From Faecalibacterium sp. UBA1819 (GTDB lineage Bacteria > Bacillota > Clostridia > Oscillospirales > Ruminococcaceae), in the NCBI GenBank assembly GCA_002315015.1, contig DCEX01000029.1:33110-97109 (forward strand): a DNA stretch of 64,000 nucleotides. Direction: 5' to 3'. Below, one piece after another: positions 34,969 through 43,798 of the stretch (the stretch's first letter is position 1; each line of letters opens with the position of its first letter). Below the pieces are notes generated by a model. The model was not told the DNA's origin and made no database searches. It saw nothing but the letters and a program-made list of their open reading frames with translations. The position numbers were made by a program, and so were the translations under genes.

Positions 34969-36090
34969 ATGATTCTGGTTGATGAAATCAAACGCGAGCT
35001 GGGCGAGCTTGCGCCCGAAGTAACGGATTTAGCCGACGCGCTGGCCATTGAGCGCAGCCGTCTGCGCTTGGAGGAGCTGGAGCAGCGCAGTGCCGACCCG
35101 GCTTTTTACAACGACACCGAAAACTCCGCCAAAGTGTTTGCGGAGATGAGCGAGCTGAAAGACCGCTTGGAAAGCTACCACAAATTGCAGGAAAAGCTGT
35201 CGGATTCTGAAACGCTGGTGGAAATGCTGTCCGAGGAAGAAGACGAAGATTTGGCGCAGGAAGCGCAGGACAATGTCGAACAGCTGAAAAAGATGATTGA
35301 GGAAATGCGCCTCGTCACCCTGCTTACAGGCGAATATGATGCCAACAACGCCATTCTCACGTTCCATGCCGGTGCAGGCGGAACGGAAGCACAGGACTGG
35401 GTGAGCATGTTGTACCGCATGTATACCCGCTTTGCCGCCAACCACGGCTGGAATGTGCAGGTGCTGGATTATCTGGACGGCGACGAAGCCGGCATTAAAT
35501 CGGCTTCCATCTTAATTGAAGGACACAATGCCTACGGCTTTTTGCGCAGCGAAAATGGGGTGCATCGCTTGGTGCGTGTCTCCCCGTTCGATTCTTCTGG
35601 ACGCCGTCACACCAGCTTTGCCTCTCTGGAGGTCATGCCGGAGCTGGACGACTCCGTAACGGTAGAAATCCGCCCGGAAGACATCCGCATGGAAGTGTAC
35701 CGTTCTTCCGGCGCCGGCGGACAGAAGGTTAACAAAACGTCCTCTGCTGTTCGCTTAATCCACGAGCCGACCGGCATCGTCGTGAGCTGCCAAACAGAGC
35801 GCAGCCAGTTCCAAAACCGCGATATGTGTATGAAAATGCTCGCTGCAAAGCTGTATCAAATCAAAGAGCGCGAGCATCTTGACAAAATCAGCGACATTAA
35901 AGGCATTCAAAAGGAAATTGCTTGGGGCAGCCAGATTCGCAGCTATGTGTTTATGCCCTACACGCTGGTAAAAGATCACCGCACTTCCTACGAAAACGGC
36001 AACGTTAATGCCGTGATGGACGGCGATCTGGATGGCTTCATCAACGCCTATCTGAAAGCCGCCAGCAAAGGCGAACTGCAAGAGACCTAA
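34969..36090 (+). CDS. prfB: peptide chain release factor 2
   Basis: RF2 ends translation at UGA and UAA. 373 residues in one uninterrupted frame. The stop-codon tripeptide SPF (VSPFDSSG) identifies RF2 rather than RF1; GAGGQKVNKTSSAVR carries the catalytic GGQ. The programmed +1 frameshift near codon 25 found in most prfB genes is absent. AAGGAG precedes the start. Confidence 0.96.
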   Translation: MILVDEIKRELGELAPEVTDLADALAIERSRLRLEELEQRSADPAFYNDTENSAKVFAEMSELKDRLESYHKLQEKLSDSETLVEMLSEEEDEDLAQEAQDNVEQLKKMIEEMRLVTLLTGEYDANNAILTFHAGAGGTEAQDWVSMLYRMYTRFAANHGWNVQVLDYLDGDEAGIKSASILIEGHNAYGFLRSENGVHRLVRVSPFDSSGRRHTSFASLEVMPELDDSVTVEIRPEDIRMEVYRSSGAGGQKVNKTSSAVRLIHEPTGIVVSCQTERSQFQNRDMCMKMLAAKLYQIKEREHLDKISDIKGIQKEIAWGSQIRSYVFMPYTLVKDHRTSYENGNVNAVMDGDLDGFINAYLKAASKGELQET

Positions 36091-36095
36091 ACAGC

Positions 36096-36138
36096 AAAAA
36101 CGGGATACCGCCAGAGAGTAGGCGGTATCCCGTTTTTT
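36096..36138. terminator. bidirectional intrinsic terminator
   Basis: A 17-bp perfect stem (36096-36112 with 36121-36137) ending in six T residues on the plus strand. It separates prfB from the convergent helicase-loader gene and overlaps that gene's stop. Confidence 0.85.
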
Positions 36139-37105
36139 ATTTTTCCTCTAAGCGAATATCCTGCCCGCAAAAATAAAGCGTTTCACAGCTTCCCAAAAGG
36201 CGGGAAACAATTTTTTCGGTGTAGCGTCTTTGCAGGTCTTTATCATCGATGATATTCGAGGTGTAAATCGTCGGCAGTCGGCGGCACACGCGCGTATTGA
36301 TTAAGCTGTATAAACAACTTGTGATATACGGCGAAATAAATTCTGTGCCAAGGTCATCCAAAATGAGCAATTCTGCTTCGCACAGCGTGGTCATGGTATC
36401 GCCCTCATTGGAAAAATGTTCTTTTTCCACCGCGTCAAACGCATTTTGAGCGCTGATGTACACCACTTGATAACCTTTTTCCAAAACAATTCGTGCCATA
36501 GCAAGTGCCAGATGCGTTTTCCCAAGCCCCGCATACCCGCAAAGATACAAGCTGGGGTTGGAAAGGGTGAAATTTTCCGCCCAGCGGTAGGCGTATTCCG
36601 TCAATTGCCTCATGTGTTCGCGCACGGTGCAGCCCAAATCAGCATCAAAGGTTTCAGGATACTTTTCCAAAGAAAACGTATCAAAGCTGGACAATTCCAG
36701 CGGGGAAGACTGATTCACTTCTTCCCGGCGCATGGTTCGGACAAGTTCCCGCACGCACTCACAAATCTGCCCGCTCGGTAAACGGCCTTTGTCCTCACAT
36801 TTTTTGCAGGTAAAGTCCGGTACGGCCGCTTGCTCATAGCCGCTTTCCCGCAGCAAGCGGTCGTATTCCCGCGAGATTTGGCGCGTTTTTTCCAGCGCTG
36901 CGTCAATCTGTTCGCGGCTTGCGCCCTGCACAGCCAATCGGGTAGCCGCAATACCGGCAAGACGGCGCTCATTTTCCAGCCGGGAAAGCTCCGGCACCAC
37001 CGCAAGGGCGCGCTGTCTAGCCTGCTCTGCCTTCGTCATTGCCACTTGGCGGCGCAAAGCCACCTCACGCAAGGCGCGGCGAATATATTCCGTATTGCTC
37101 GTCAT
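36137..37105 (-). CDS. DnaC/DnaI-like helicase loader ATPase
   Basis: 322 residues. A coiled-coil N terminus (to about 95), a zinc-binding patch (CKKCEDKG ... CEC), then an AAA+ domain with Walker A GYAGLGKTH and Walker B LLILDDLGTEF. It would load the replicative helicase. It follows dnaD by three bases, the usual Firmicute primosome pairing. Confidence 0.88.
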   Translation of the reverse strand: MTSNTEYIRRALREVALRRQVAMTKAEQARQRALAVVPELSRLENERRLAGIAATRLAVQGASREQIDAALEKTRQISREYDRLLRESGYEQAAVPDFTCKKCEDKGRLPSGQICECVRELVRTMRREEVNQSSPLELSSFDTFSLEKYPETFDADLGCTVREHMRQLTEYAYRWAENFTLSNPSLYLCGYAGLGKTHLALAMARIVLEKGYQVVYISAQNAFDAVEKEHFSNEGDTMTTLCEAELLILDDLGTEFISPYITSCLYSLINTRVCRRLPTIYTSNIIDDKDLQRRYTEKIVSRLLGSCETLYFCGQDIRLEEK

Positions 37106-37108
37106 GGC

Positions 37109-38041
37109 TTACACCTCGTTCTTTTTAAATTCGGGGACACGGCGCGGCACGCCTTTCAGCACGCGCTTGGCGTTGGGGTTTTCCGCACTGACAGGCTGCA
37201 CGTTCTGCGCCGTCAGGTTCGACTGTGCAATCACATCTTTTACGGTGCGTTTTCCCTCCGTATACCAGCGCTTCAAAATACCGCCAATATAGCGCACATC
37301 TTTTTTAGGGCCGGCTGTTGCAACGGCCTCGACAATCATGGCGCGGTCAAACTTTAATTCTTCATACCATGAGGCAATTTCCCTTGCCTGCACGCGGGTA
37401 AACTGCGCCGAAGGCAGCTCCATCAGCTCGGCCACTTCGCGCTCGTGTTCATCGCGCACAGCAAGCAAGTTCAAATACTGCTCGGCTGCTTCTCCTGTCG
37501 TAATCCCGTTGCGCTGCCAGTCGAGCAAGCGCCGTTCAATATAACTGCCGCTTCGTTTTCCCAATCCCACACAGTGCGCCACACCAAGCAGAATCATATC
37601 CACCGGCATTTTATCCTCCGTATAGAGCGAAACTAAAATGGTGGTATCGCGCTCAGAAATCGTTCCGCCCATCAAGCGCTGACACTCCTGAACCAACGCG
37701 GCAATGGCAGGGTCGTTGCCGGCGGCACGGGTTACTTCCGCTGTTGTCAAACGCCGCCGGGGCACCTGCTCCAAATTGCCCGCAGCCAACATAACACGCG
37801 ACTGGTTCGGGTGTGCGTCCACCAGCAGGCCTGCACCCTTCCAGTAGGTCAGCGCTGCACGCACCGATGCCGCGCTTTTAAGATGAAGCGCGCGTGCAAT
37901 CAAAGCGGGGTCACTTTCCCCTGTTGAAATCACATACAGCGCCACGCGCAGCCACTCCTCTTCCAGCTCGGGCAAACGCGCAAACACCAGCTGTGGTACG
38001 GCAATGCTGTCCCCTTGGTTTTCCGCCAGCTGATACGCCAT
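37109..38041 (-). CDS. DnaD domain protein
   Basis: 310 residues. An N-terminal winged-helix-like region (ARLPELEEEWLRVALYVIS, then SAASVRAALTYWKGAGLL) precedes DnaD/DnaB_2 domains ending in the SYIERRLLDWQRNGITT region and a second copy with YIGGILKRWYTEG. DnaD-type proteins remodel DNA at replication initiation. The ATG at 38041 follows GGAGGG by seven bases. Confidence 0.88.
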   Translation of the reverse strand: MAYQLAENQGDSIAVPQLVFARLPELEEEWLRVALYVISTGESDPALIARALHLKSAASVRAALTYWKGAGLLVDAHPNQSRVMLAAGNLEQVPRRRLTTAEVTRAAGNDPAIAALVQECQRLMGGTISERDTTILVSLYTEDKMPVDMILLGVAHCVGLGKRSGSYIERRLLDWQRNGITTGEAAEQYLNLLAVRDEHEREVAELMELPSAQFTRVQAREIASWYEELKFDRAMIVEAVATAGPKKDVRYIGGILKRWYTEGKRTVKDVIAQSNLTAQNVQPVSAENPNAKRVLKGVPRRVPEFKKNEV

Positions 38042-38090
38042 ACAAGCGCCCTCCTTTTTTATGCAAAATTCTATCACTGTATTGCACTCT

Positions 38091-38119
38091 ATTGTATCAT
38101 ACCTTCCACACGAGAACAA
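38091..38119 (-). promoter_or_regulatory. dnaD operon promoter
   Basis: TTGTTC (38114-38119), 17-bp spacer, TACAAT (38091-38096) on the minus strand, 50 bp before the start codon. Confidence 0.6.
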
Positions 38120-38304
38120 GAACCACCGTTATTGAGACTGATTTTAAGTTCTGTTATTCGGTACATTGGCAATCAATCATTTGTTTTAAGAAGGTTGATT
38201 TTTCCATTTCATCCATCTTTTACCGAAGAATCTCTCCTATCCATCTAAAAAAATAAAAATAATTCTTAAGTTTTGGCAAAGGGGTACACATCGGTGCATT
38301 TTTG

Positions 38305-38313
38305 TGCTATGAT
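38305..38313 (+). promoter_or_regulatory. candidate extended -10 of ireB
   Basis: TG-C-TATGAT, an extended -10 element; the -35 region is poor. Confidence 0.4.
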
Positions 38314-38413
38314 TAGGTAACAACTTTTTTACAAAAATGCGTTTGGCGGGCTTTTTTCAGTAGATTCTGCACACTGATCTTCCTGCCGGATGATGAAAGG
38401 GAGGGCCTCTCAA

Positions 38414-38680
38414 ATGGAACAAACAACCAGAATGTTTTCTTTGGAAGAAGAAAAAAGCATTAAAATTAAACAGGTTATGAGCGATGTTTATCAAGCACTT
38501 TCAGAAAAAGGGTACAATCCCATTGGACAGATTGTCGGTTATTTGTTGTCGGAAGACCCGACCTATATTACTACCCACGATGGTGCGCGCGTCAAAATTC
38601 AATCGGTTGACCGGGATGAATTGCTCAGCGAGTTAGTTTGTTCTTATTTAGGTGTTTGCAACCCGTCCGATGCGCAATAA
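38414..38680 (+). CDS. ireB: IreB family regulatory phosphoprotein
   Basis: 88 residues matching UPF0297/IreB (MFSLEEEKSIKIKQVMSDVYQAL, QIVGYLLSEDPTYITTH). In enterococci IreB is a substrate of the PASTA kinase IreK and lowers cephalosporin resistance. The start at 38414 lies eight bases after GGGAGGG. It converges on a PASTA-domain gene with a degenerate kinase domain. Confidence 0.92.
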   Translation: MEQTTRMFSLEEEKSIKIKQVMSDVYQALSEKGYNPIGQIVGYLLSEDPTYITTHDGARVKIQSVDRDELLSELVCSYLGVCNPSDAQ

Positions 38681-38697
38681 AACCAGTTACATCAAAT

Positions 38698-38747
38698 CAA
38701 AAAACCGCGGCAAGCGTTTCTTTCAAAGAATGCTTGCCGCGGTTTTT
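38698..38747. terminator. bidirectional intrinsic terminator
   Basis: AAAACCGCGGCAAGC pairs perfectly with GCTTGCCGCGGTTTT around a 16-base loop, with flanking A and T runs. It ends ireB and the convergent PASTA gene. Confidence 0.85.
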
Positions 38748-38769
38748 CTTTTTAAAATTTTAAATTCTT

Positions 38770-40563
38770 TTACGCAGTCGGCTGGCCCTGAGCATTTGAG
38801 GCGCTGGTGCCGGTATCCGTGCCGCCCCCGGTACCGGGGTCAGGCGTCGGCTGTGTGGTTGGCTGCGTGTTAGGGTCAGTTGCAGGCTGCTGCGTGTTGG
38901 GGTCAGTTGCAGGCTGCTGCGTAGAGGACGAAGCAGGAGGCGTCGTTGGCGTCGAAGGCGGCGTCGGCGTGCTGGAAGATGCCGGAGTTTGCACCTCACC
39001 GGCCACATCGAGCTGCACAACATCCAGCTGAAGGTCAACACTGTCGCCTTCCGCAATACTGGAGTCCACCACGTTATCTTTGACATACTGGCCGTTGTTC
39101 GTCACAATATTCAAGCGGTACTGAATGCCCAGCGAAGTCAAATTCGCAATCACCGCATTGACATTATGATTCACGACGGCGGGCATTTTGGCCGTTTTTG
39201 CGCCTTGGCTGATCACCAAATGAACCATTGTTCCGGTTTTGGTTTCCTCGCCGGGAAGCGGCGTCTGGCGAATCACCACGCCAGCCTCTACGCTGTCGCT
39301 GTACTCATATTCCTGGCTGAACATAAAATCTTTGGCGTAAGACTGATTGCGAATAATATCTTCGTACTTTTGGCCTTTAAACGTCGGCGTCGTCACTGTA
39401 TTCGTCACCGGAACTGCCTGTGAAGCAGTAGATGAAGAAGAAACCGCAGACGAGGAAGAAGAATCCGCCTCATCCGGCAAAGAGCCTAAAATGGCTACAA
39501 TAGAAAAAATCATTACCAGCAAAAAGCCAATGCCGCAGGCAATGATAATTTTCCAATGGCGCGGTGTAAGCACAGCAAGATATGCGCGAATGCCCTTTAA
39601 ATCCTGCCGCGCCTGCGGGGTGGTGAGCTCTTCTAAAAACTCCTGTGCCGACTGGGTACGCTCCTGAGAAGCCACACGCATAGCCGAAGCGATTGCCGCG
39701 GAAAAATAACCGGGAATCTGCTTTAAAATCGTGTGTGCGGCGGGAAGGTTATCCTGCATTTTGCGCAAGTTTGCCGGGAGAGGCGTGCGCCCCGTAACAG
39801 CAAAATAAAACAGCGCACCCAAGCTGTACACATCGGTGTACGGCCCTTGAAACTCTGCAACAGAATATTGCTCGGGGGCAGCGTAGCCGTCCGCCAAATG
39901 CGGCTTCAACTCGCTTTGCGCCGTCCGCAGCCCCAACGTTGCATAGCCGCACAGCTTTGCCCCGGTGGGGGTAATGCGCACGGTATCCGGGCTGATTCCG
40001 CGGTGCAAAAGCCCGCTTCGGTGCATGGTTTCCACCGCCGTTACAACCGGGGAAAGCAGTGTCAGCGCTTCCTGAGCATTCAAGGGAATGCGCAGTTCAT
40101 CAAGGTACTCCATCAGCGTCAGGCCTTCGTCCGCTTCGCGCACGGCATACGCCGTGTTATTCGCTTCCACCAAGTCTAAAACGGCGGTCAAGCCCTCGGC
40201 CTGCCCCAAGCTTACCAGTGTTTTGTAAAGCTCGATAAAATCCATGCAGGTCGTTTTGTACAAAACCTCCCTGCCTGCTTTCGGAATGACGCGCCCATCG
40301 GCAGAACGCGCAGCACAGATGGCAAAGGGAATATACTCCTTTACCACAACGCGCGATTCCGTTTGAGCGTCAATCGCTTCATATTCCACGCCTTCGCCAT
40401 CCACACGAAGGCACTTGGCCAATGTATAACGCCCTGCGAGCAGTGTGTTGACAGGCAGCGCACCCGCCGGGTTGGTATTGACAAAGCTATGCCCGCAGTA
40501 AGGGCATTGCTGCGCGCCGATATCCACCCGCGACATACAGTTGCTGCACACAATCTGTCTCAT
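38770..40563 (-). CDS. membrane PASTA protein with predicted pseudokinase domain
   Basis: 597 residues. A zinc ribbon (CSNC ... CPYC, 6-23) precedes a protein-kinase-like domain (about 45-315), a transmembrane helix (338-360), PASTA-like repeats (about 390-530) and a Ser/Thr/Pro/Gln-rich tail. VVVK keeps the ATP lysine (Lys75) and AAPE is present, but HRD is HRG (Gly189), the catalytic-loop Asn is Thr194, DFG reads GYA (206-208) and the glycine loop is poor. I infer a pseudokinase that senses cell wall fragments. It follows yebC by 113 bp. Confidence 0.82.
   Translation of the reverse strand: MRQIVCSNCMSRVDIGAQQCPYCGHSFVNTNPAGALPVNTLLAGRYTLAKCLRVDGEGVEYEAIDAQTESRVVVKEYIPFAICAARSADGRVIPKAGREVLYKTTCMDFIELYKTLVSLGQAEGLTAVLDLVEANNTAYAVREADEGLTLMEYLDELRIPLNAQEALTLLSPVVTAVETMHRSGLLHRGISPDTVRITPTGAKLCGYATLGLRTAQSELKPHLADGYAAPEQYSVAEFQGPYTDVYSLGALFYFAVTGRTPLPANLRKMQDNLPAAHTILKQIPGYFSAAIASAMRVASQERTQSAQEFLEELTTPQARQDLKGIRAYLAVLTPRHWKIIIACGIGFLLVMIFSIVAILGSLPDEADSSSSSAVSSSSTASQAVPVTNTVTTPTFKGQKYEDIIRNQSYAKDFMFSQEYEYSDSVEAGVVIRQTPLPGEETKTGTMVHLVISQGAKTAKMPAVVNHNVNAVIANLTSLGIQYRLNIVTNNGQYVKDNVVDSSIAEGDSVDLQLDVVQLDVAGEVQTPASSSTPTPPSTPTTPPASSSTQQPATDPNTQQPATDPNTQPTTQPTPDPGTGGGTDTGTSASNAQGQPTA
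38870..38926 (-). repeat. 27-bp tandem repeat in PASTA gene tail
   Basis: Two near-identical 27-bp units encode QQPATDPNT twice, followed by a degenerate third. This is a low-complexity linker likely to vary in copy number. Confidence 0.7.
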
Positions 40564-40604
40564 TCCGTTCCCTCCTAATGATGAACACTCTTCGTGTTCG
40601 TCCG

Positions 40605-40644
40605 TATTTCACCGGTTGGCAAAATGAGCCAACCGGACGAAATA
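40605..40644. other. hairpin between yebC and PASTA gene
   Basis: CCGGTTGGC (40612-40620) pairs with GCCAACCGG (40628-40636), with outer TATTTC/GAAATA. There is no T-run on the minus strand, so termination is doubtful. Confidence 0.45.
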
Positions 40645-40676
40645 CCGTACCCTGCTTTCAGCTTCTCCACAAAGCA

Positions 40677-41414
40677 TCAGCGGTCAAGATCTTCCTCGTT
40701 TTCCAAGTTGTGCCATACATTCTGCACGTCGTCATCTTCTTCCAGATGATCCAGCAAAAGGCCCATCTTTTTCAAATCGTCCGGGTCGGTCAAAGCCGTT
40801 TCCGTGGACGGCACCATTTCAATTTCAGCAGAAATAAAGTCGTAACCCTTTTGCTCCAGCGCTTCACGCACCGCGCTGAAATCCTCGGGCTTCGTTGTCA
40901 CTTGTGCCACGCCGTCGCTCATATCAAAGTCTTCTGCACCGGCATCGAAAACGTCTTCCATGACGCTTTCTTCGTCCTTGTCCTCAACATCCAGCACAAT
41001 CACGCCCTGCTGGGAGAACAAAAAGGCCACGCAGCCGCTGTTGCCCAGATTACCGCCAAACTTATCGAAATAATGGCGCAGGTTTCCGGCGGTACGGTTG
41101 CGGTTATCCGTCAGGGTTTCCACCATCATGGCAATGCCGGACGGGCCGTATCCTTCATAAGTAATGGATTCATAATCATCCTTTTCGCCGCCCTGGGCTT
41201 TTTTGATGATGCGCTGAATATTATCGTTGGGTACGTTGAGGCTTTTCGCCTTGGCAATCAAATCGCGCAGCTTGCCGTTCACGGCGGGGTCGGGGCCGCC
41301 CGCTTTGATGCACACTGCCATCTCACGGCCAATTTTCGTGAAAATTTTTGCGCGCTGGCCGTCGGTTTTTTCTTTCTTTCGTTTAATATTATTCCATTTG
41401 CTATGTCCGGACAT
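40677..41414 (-). CDS. yebC: YebC/PmpR family protein
   Basis: 245 residues starting MSGHSKWNNIKRKKEKTDGQRAK, the family hallmark. YebC proteins act as translation or transcription factors; recent work links some to easing ribosome stalling at proline stretches. GGGAGG lies nine bases before the ATG at 41414. Confidence 0.95.
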   Translation of the reverse strand: MSGHSKWNNIKRKKEKTDGQRAKIFTKIGREMAVCIKAGGPDPAVNGKLRDLIAKAKSLNVPNDNIQRIIKKAQGGEKDDYESITYEGYGPSGIAMMVETLTDNRNRTAGNLRHYFDKFGGNLGNSGCVAFLFSQQGVIVLDVEDKDEESVMEDVFDAGAEDFDMSDGVAQVTTKPEDFSAVREALEQKGYDFISAEIEMVPSTETALTDPDDLKKMGLLLDHLEEDDDVQNVWHNLENEEDLDR

Positions 41415-41469
41415 CTGCCGAAACCTCCCTAACACTGTTCTGTGATAAAAAATACAGCTTAACTAATTT

Positions 41470-41498
41470 AGTATATCATGCAGTATTTAAAAAATCAA
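41470..41498 (-). promoter_or_regulatory. yebC promoter
   Basis: TTGATT (41493-41498), 17-bp spacer, TATACT (41470-41475) on the minus strand. Confidence 0.6.
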
Positions 41499-41583
41499 TG
41501 CCAATCCCTTGACAGCCGCTATTTTTTACATCCTCATGCCTTTTACGTTGTATCTTTCCCGCGGCTCGGCTGCGCATTGCTTG

Positions 41584-42954
41584 TTATTTTAGATTGCGAA
41601 GCCCTTTCGGATAGCGGTTTTTGCACTTTCCGCCCGAACACTTGCCGAAGCCCAGCGGATAGCCATTGCACAATACTGCCGCAAAGCCCTTTTGCGCGGT
41701 TTTGGTTTCAATTTCTTCGCCGCGCAGCCAAGCTTGCACCCGCACGTCGGACAATTCCAAACGCTCGGCATTGCTGCACATCGCACCAAACGCCATAAAG
41801 AACGCATGAGACGGCTCAAACCGATCTTTTACGACTTCGCCCAGTTCCGTGCCGATGCGCAAAATACGCAGCTTTTTCACACCGGCAGGGATGGGCGCCT
41901 CGGGCAGCAGATACAGCAGCTTACCCGCCGAAGCAACGCTTGCCTCGGTGTACTGCGGCAGCATTTCCTGCAAAAAAGCGCGGCACTGTGCGGGCATTTC
42001 CACAGAAAGCTTCCAAGGCGAAATCGGCAGCGCCGCACCGGGCTGCTTTTGCAGCAGTGCCATGAAGTGGCCTTCACCGCCGTGGCATGGATAAATACGT
42101 TTCGTTCGGGTTAAGTCCCACTTGCTTTGCGCACAGCGCTGCGGCTCTCCTGCACTGCCGAAGCCCGCCCGCTCGGATAAATCCAGCAAGGTAAAATCGG
42201 GATGCTCGTCTAAGAAAGCGCTGATTTGCACCTCGTTTTCTTCGGGGGAAAACGTACAGGTGGAATAACACAGCAAGCCGCCCGGCTTTAAGCATTGCGC
42301 GGCATCGTGCAGAATTTGTTTTCCCAGTGCCGCACACTGCGCCACCAGCGCCGGGGTATGCTGCTGCTCGGCCTGCGGCTCTTTGCGAAACATTCCCTCG
42401 CCGGAGCAAGGCGCATCCACCAGCACTTTATCGAATACGCCCGGCAGTGCTGCGGCAATGCGGTCGGTGCTTTCATTCAGCAGAACCGTGTTGGGAAAAC
42501 CCATGCGCTCCAAATTGCTTTTCAGCGCACCGGTACGGGAAGGGGTGTATTCATTCGACACCAACAGTCCCTGTCCTTGCAGCGCCGAAGCCAGCTGTGC
42601 GCTTTTTCCGCCCGGCGCGGCGCACAAGTCCAGCACATACTCACCGGGCTTGACATCCAGCAGCGCCGCAGGTGCGGATGCGCTCGGCTCCTGTACATAG
42701 TACACACCGGCGTGATAATACGGATGCAGCCCGGGGCGGAATGCGGCATCATCCAGCTCCCAGGATTCCCGGCAAAAGCCGCTGGGATGATCTGCAATTC
42801 CGGCTTCGTGCCACAGCTCCCGGCCCGGCTTGTCGCCAACGCGCATCCGGTTGAGCGTCAGACCGCGATGCACACCGCCTGTCGGGCGGTACCGCTCGTC
42901 ATATTCACGCCCCAGAAGGGCGCGTTCTCTGGCTTCAAAATAAAAACTGGGCAT
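41584..42954 (-). CDS. RsmF/RsmB-type rRNA cytosine-C5 methyltransferase
   Basis: NOL1/NOP2/Sun family enzyme of 456 residues. SAM loop VLDLCAAPGGKSAQLA, catalytic cysteines in VDAPCSGEGMFRK and YSTCTFSPEENE. A C-terminal region of about 150 residues (ending GKCSGGKCKNRYPKGLRNLK) resembles the RsmF RNA-recognition tail. I chose ATG 42954, eight bases after AAGGAG; longer in-frame starts run into the oppositely oriented small gene. Confidence 0.9.
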   Translation of the reverse strand: MPSFYFEARERALLGREYDERYRPTGGVHRGLTLNRMRVGDKPGRELWHEAGIADHPSGFCRESWELDDAAFRPGLHPYYHAGVYYVQEPSASAPAALLDVKPGEYVLDLCAAPGGKSAQLASALQGQGLLVSNEYTPSRTGALKSNLERMGFPNTVLLNESTDRIAAALPGVFDKVLVDAPCSGEGMFRKEPQAEQQHTPALVAQCAALGKQILHDAAQCLKPGGLLCYSTCTFSPEENEVQISAFLDEHPDFTLLDLSERAGFGSAGEPQRCAQSKWDLTRTKRIYPCHGGEGHFMALLQKQPGAALPISPWKLSVEMPAQCRAFLQEMLPQYTEASVASAGKLLYLLPEAPIPAGVKKLRILRIGTELGEVVKDRFEPSHAFFMAFGAMCSNAERLELSDVRVQAWLRGEEIETKTAQKGFAAVLCNGYPLGFGKCSGGKCKNRYPKGLRNLK

Positions 42955-43072
42955 CCTCGTCTCTCCTTTTTCGGCATAACCGTCCGGCATTTTTTCCTGT
43001 TTTTTCCTTGCTTGCATTTGCATAACTTCAGGTAGGTCAAGCCATAATACTAGCATGAAGGAGGTGAAACAC

Positions 43073-43276
43073 ATGGAAAACAAAGCAATGAACAAGACCA
43101 CATCCAGCCGTTCTTCTAAAGCAATGAAGAACAGCACGAACAGCACTGGCAGCAATCGTGCTTCCAACTACTCCAACAGCACCAACAGCACCAACAGCCG
43201 CGGCACGTCTTTGAAGTCCAATGGTAAAACCACCAGCAGCCGCAGCACAAGCAGCAAAACAACCAACGGCAAATAA
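43073..43276 (+). CDS. small Ser/Thr/Asn-rich basic protein
   Basis: 67 residues, MENKAMNKTTSSRSSKAMKN at the start, more than two thirds Ser, Thr, Asn, Gly and Lys/Arg, no hydrophobic core, no cysteine. Not recognised. The AAGGAGGTGA ribosome binding site is among the best in the window, and the stop is followed by a terminator, so it is probably expressed. Imperfect AACAGC-ACC trinucleotide-type repeats encode the NST tracts. Possibly a secreted or spore/surface-associated disordered peptide, but it has no signal sequence. Confidence 0.65.
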   Translation: MENKAMNKTTSSRSSKAMKNSTNSTGSNRASNYSNSTNSTNSRGTSLKSNGKTTSSRSTSSKTTNGK

Positions 43277-43290
43277 GCGGTAAAACCGCC

Positions 43291-43342
43291 AAAAGGTACG
43301 GCGCACTTGCTTTTGAAAGCAAAGTATGCTGTACCTTTTTCT
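43291..43342. terminator. terminator of the small Ser/Thr/Asn-rich gene
   Basis: AAAAGGTAC...GC/GC...GTACCTTTT arms with internal mismatches around TTTTGAAA, followed by T residues on the plus strand. It also faces the convergent mrnC gene. Confidence 0.7.
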
Positions 43343-43365
43343 TTTTGGGGCAATCCTGTGCGCGT

Positions 43366-43782
43366 TTAGGCGTGCTGTTCCTGCTCTTTGCGCACTTTCA
43401 CAATCACATCAAACAGCTCCTCAATACGGTCGAAGCGATTTTGCAGATACAGCCATCCAAACAGGGCTTCCAGCGCCGTAGACGCGCGATATTCTTCGGC
43501 GGTGGCATGTTTTGCCACCGTTGCTTTGCTGGCGTTTTTTCCCCGGCGCACCACCGCCTGCTCTTGTTCGGTGAGCAGGGGCAGCAGCGCCTGCAAAAAC
43601 ACAAACTGCGCCTTGGCAGATACATATTTCACCGCCTCACCATGCAGGCGGTTCGGCACAAGGCGCGTGTGCGTGACAAGCAAACGGCGCACCAGCAGCT
43701 CATACACGCCATCGCCCATAAATGCAAGGGCGAGCGGCGAGTGTTCCCGAATATCAATTTCGCTTTCGCAGTCAAACAGCAT
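43366..43782 (-). CDS. mrnC: Mini-ribonuclease III
   Basis: 138 residues containing only an RNase III catalytic domain. LALAFMGDGVYELLVR is the signature region, with TALEALFGWLYLQ carrying the second acidic set. In Bacillus it matures 23S rRNA ends. The start at 43782 lies 16 bp after the obg stop. Confidence 0.93.
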   Translation of the reverse strand: MLFDCESEIDIREHSPLALAFMGDGVYELLVRRLLVTHTRLVPNRLHGEAVKYVSAKAQFVFLQALLPLLTEQEQAVVRRGKNASKATVAKHATAEEYRASTALEALFGWLYLQNRFDRIEELFDVIVKVRKEQEQHA

Positions 43783-43798
43783 CGTTTGCTCTCTTTCC

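Larger units (their letters stand above)
38042..38413. other. divergent intergenic region dnaD/ireB
   Basis: 372 bp without a gene. It holds the dnaD promoter (38091-38119), a possible extended -10 for ireB (38305-38313) and AT-rich spacer sequence. The ireB leader would be about 95 nt with no obvious strong hairpin. No repeats seen. Confidence 0.6.

Noticed and set aside
42955..43167. N-terminal extension of the RNA methyltransferase up to 43167
   Set aside because: It would run antisense through the small Ser/Thr/Asn-rich gene and encode a random hydrophobic leader; ATG 42954 has AAGGAG at eight bases.
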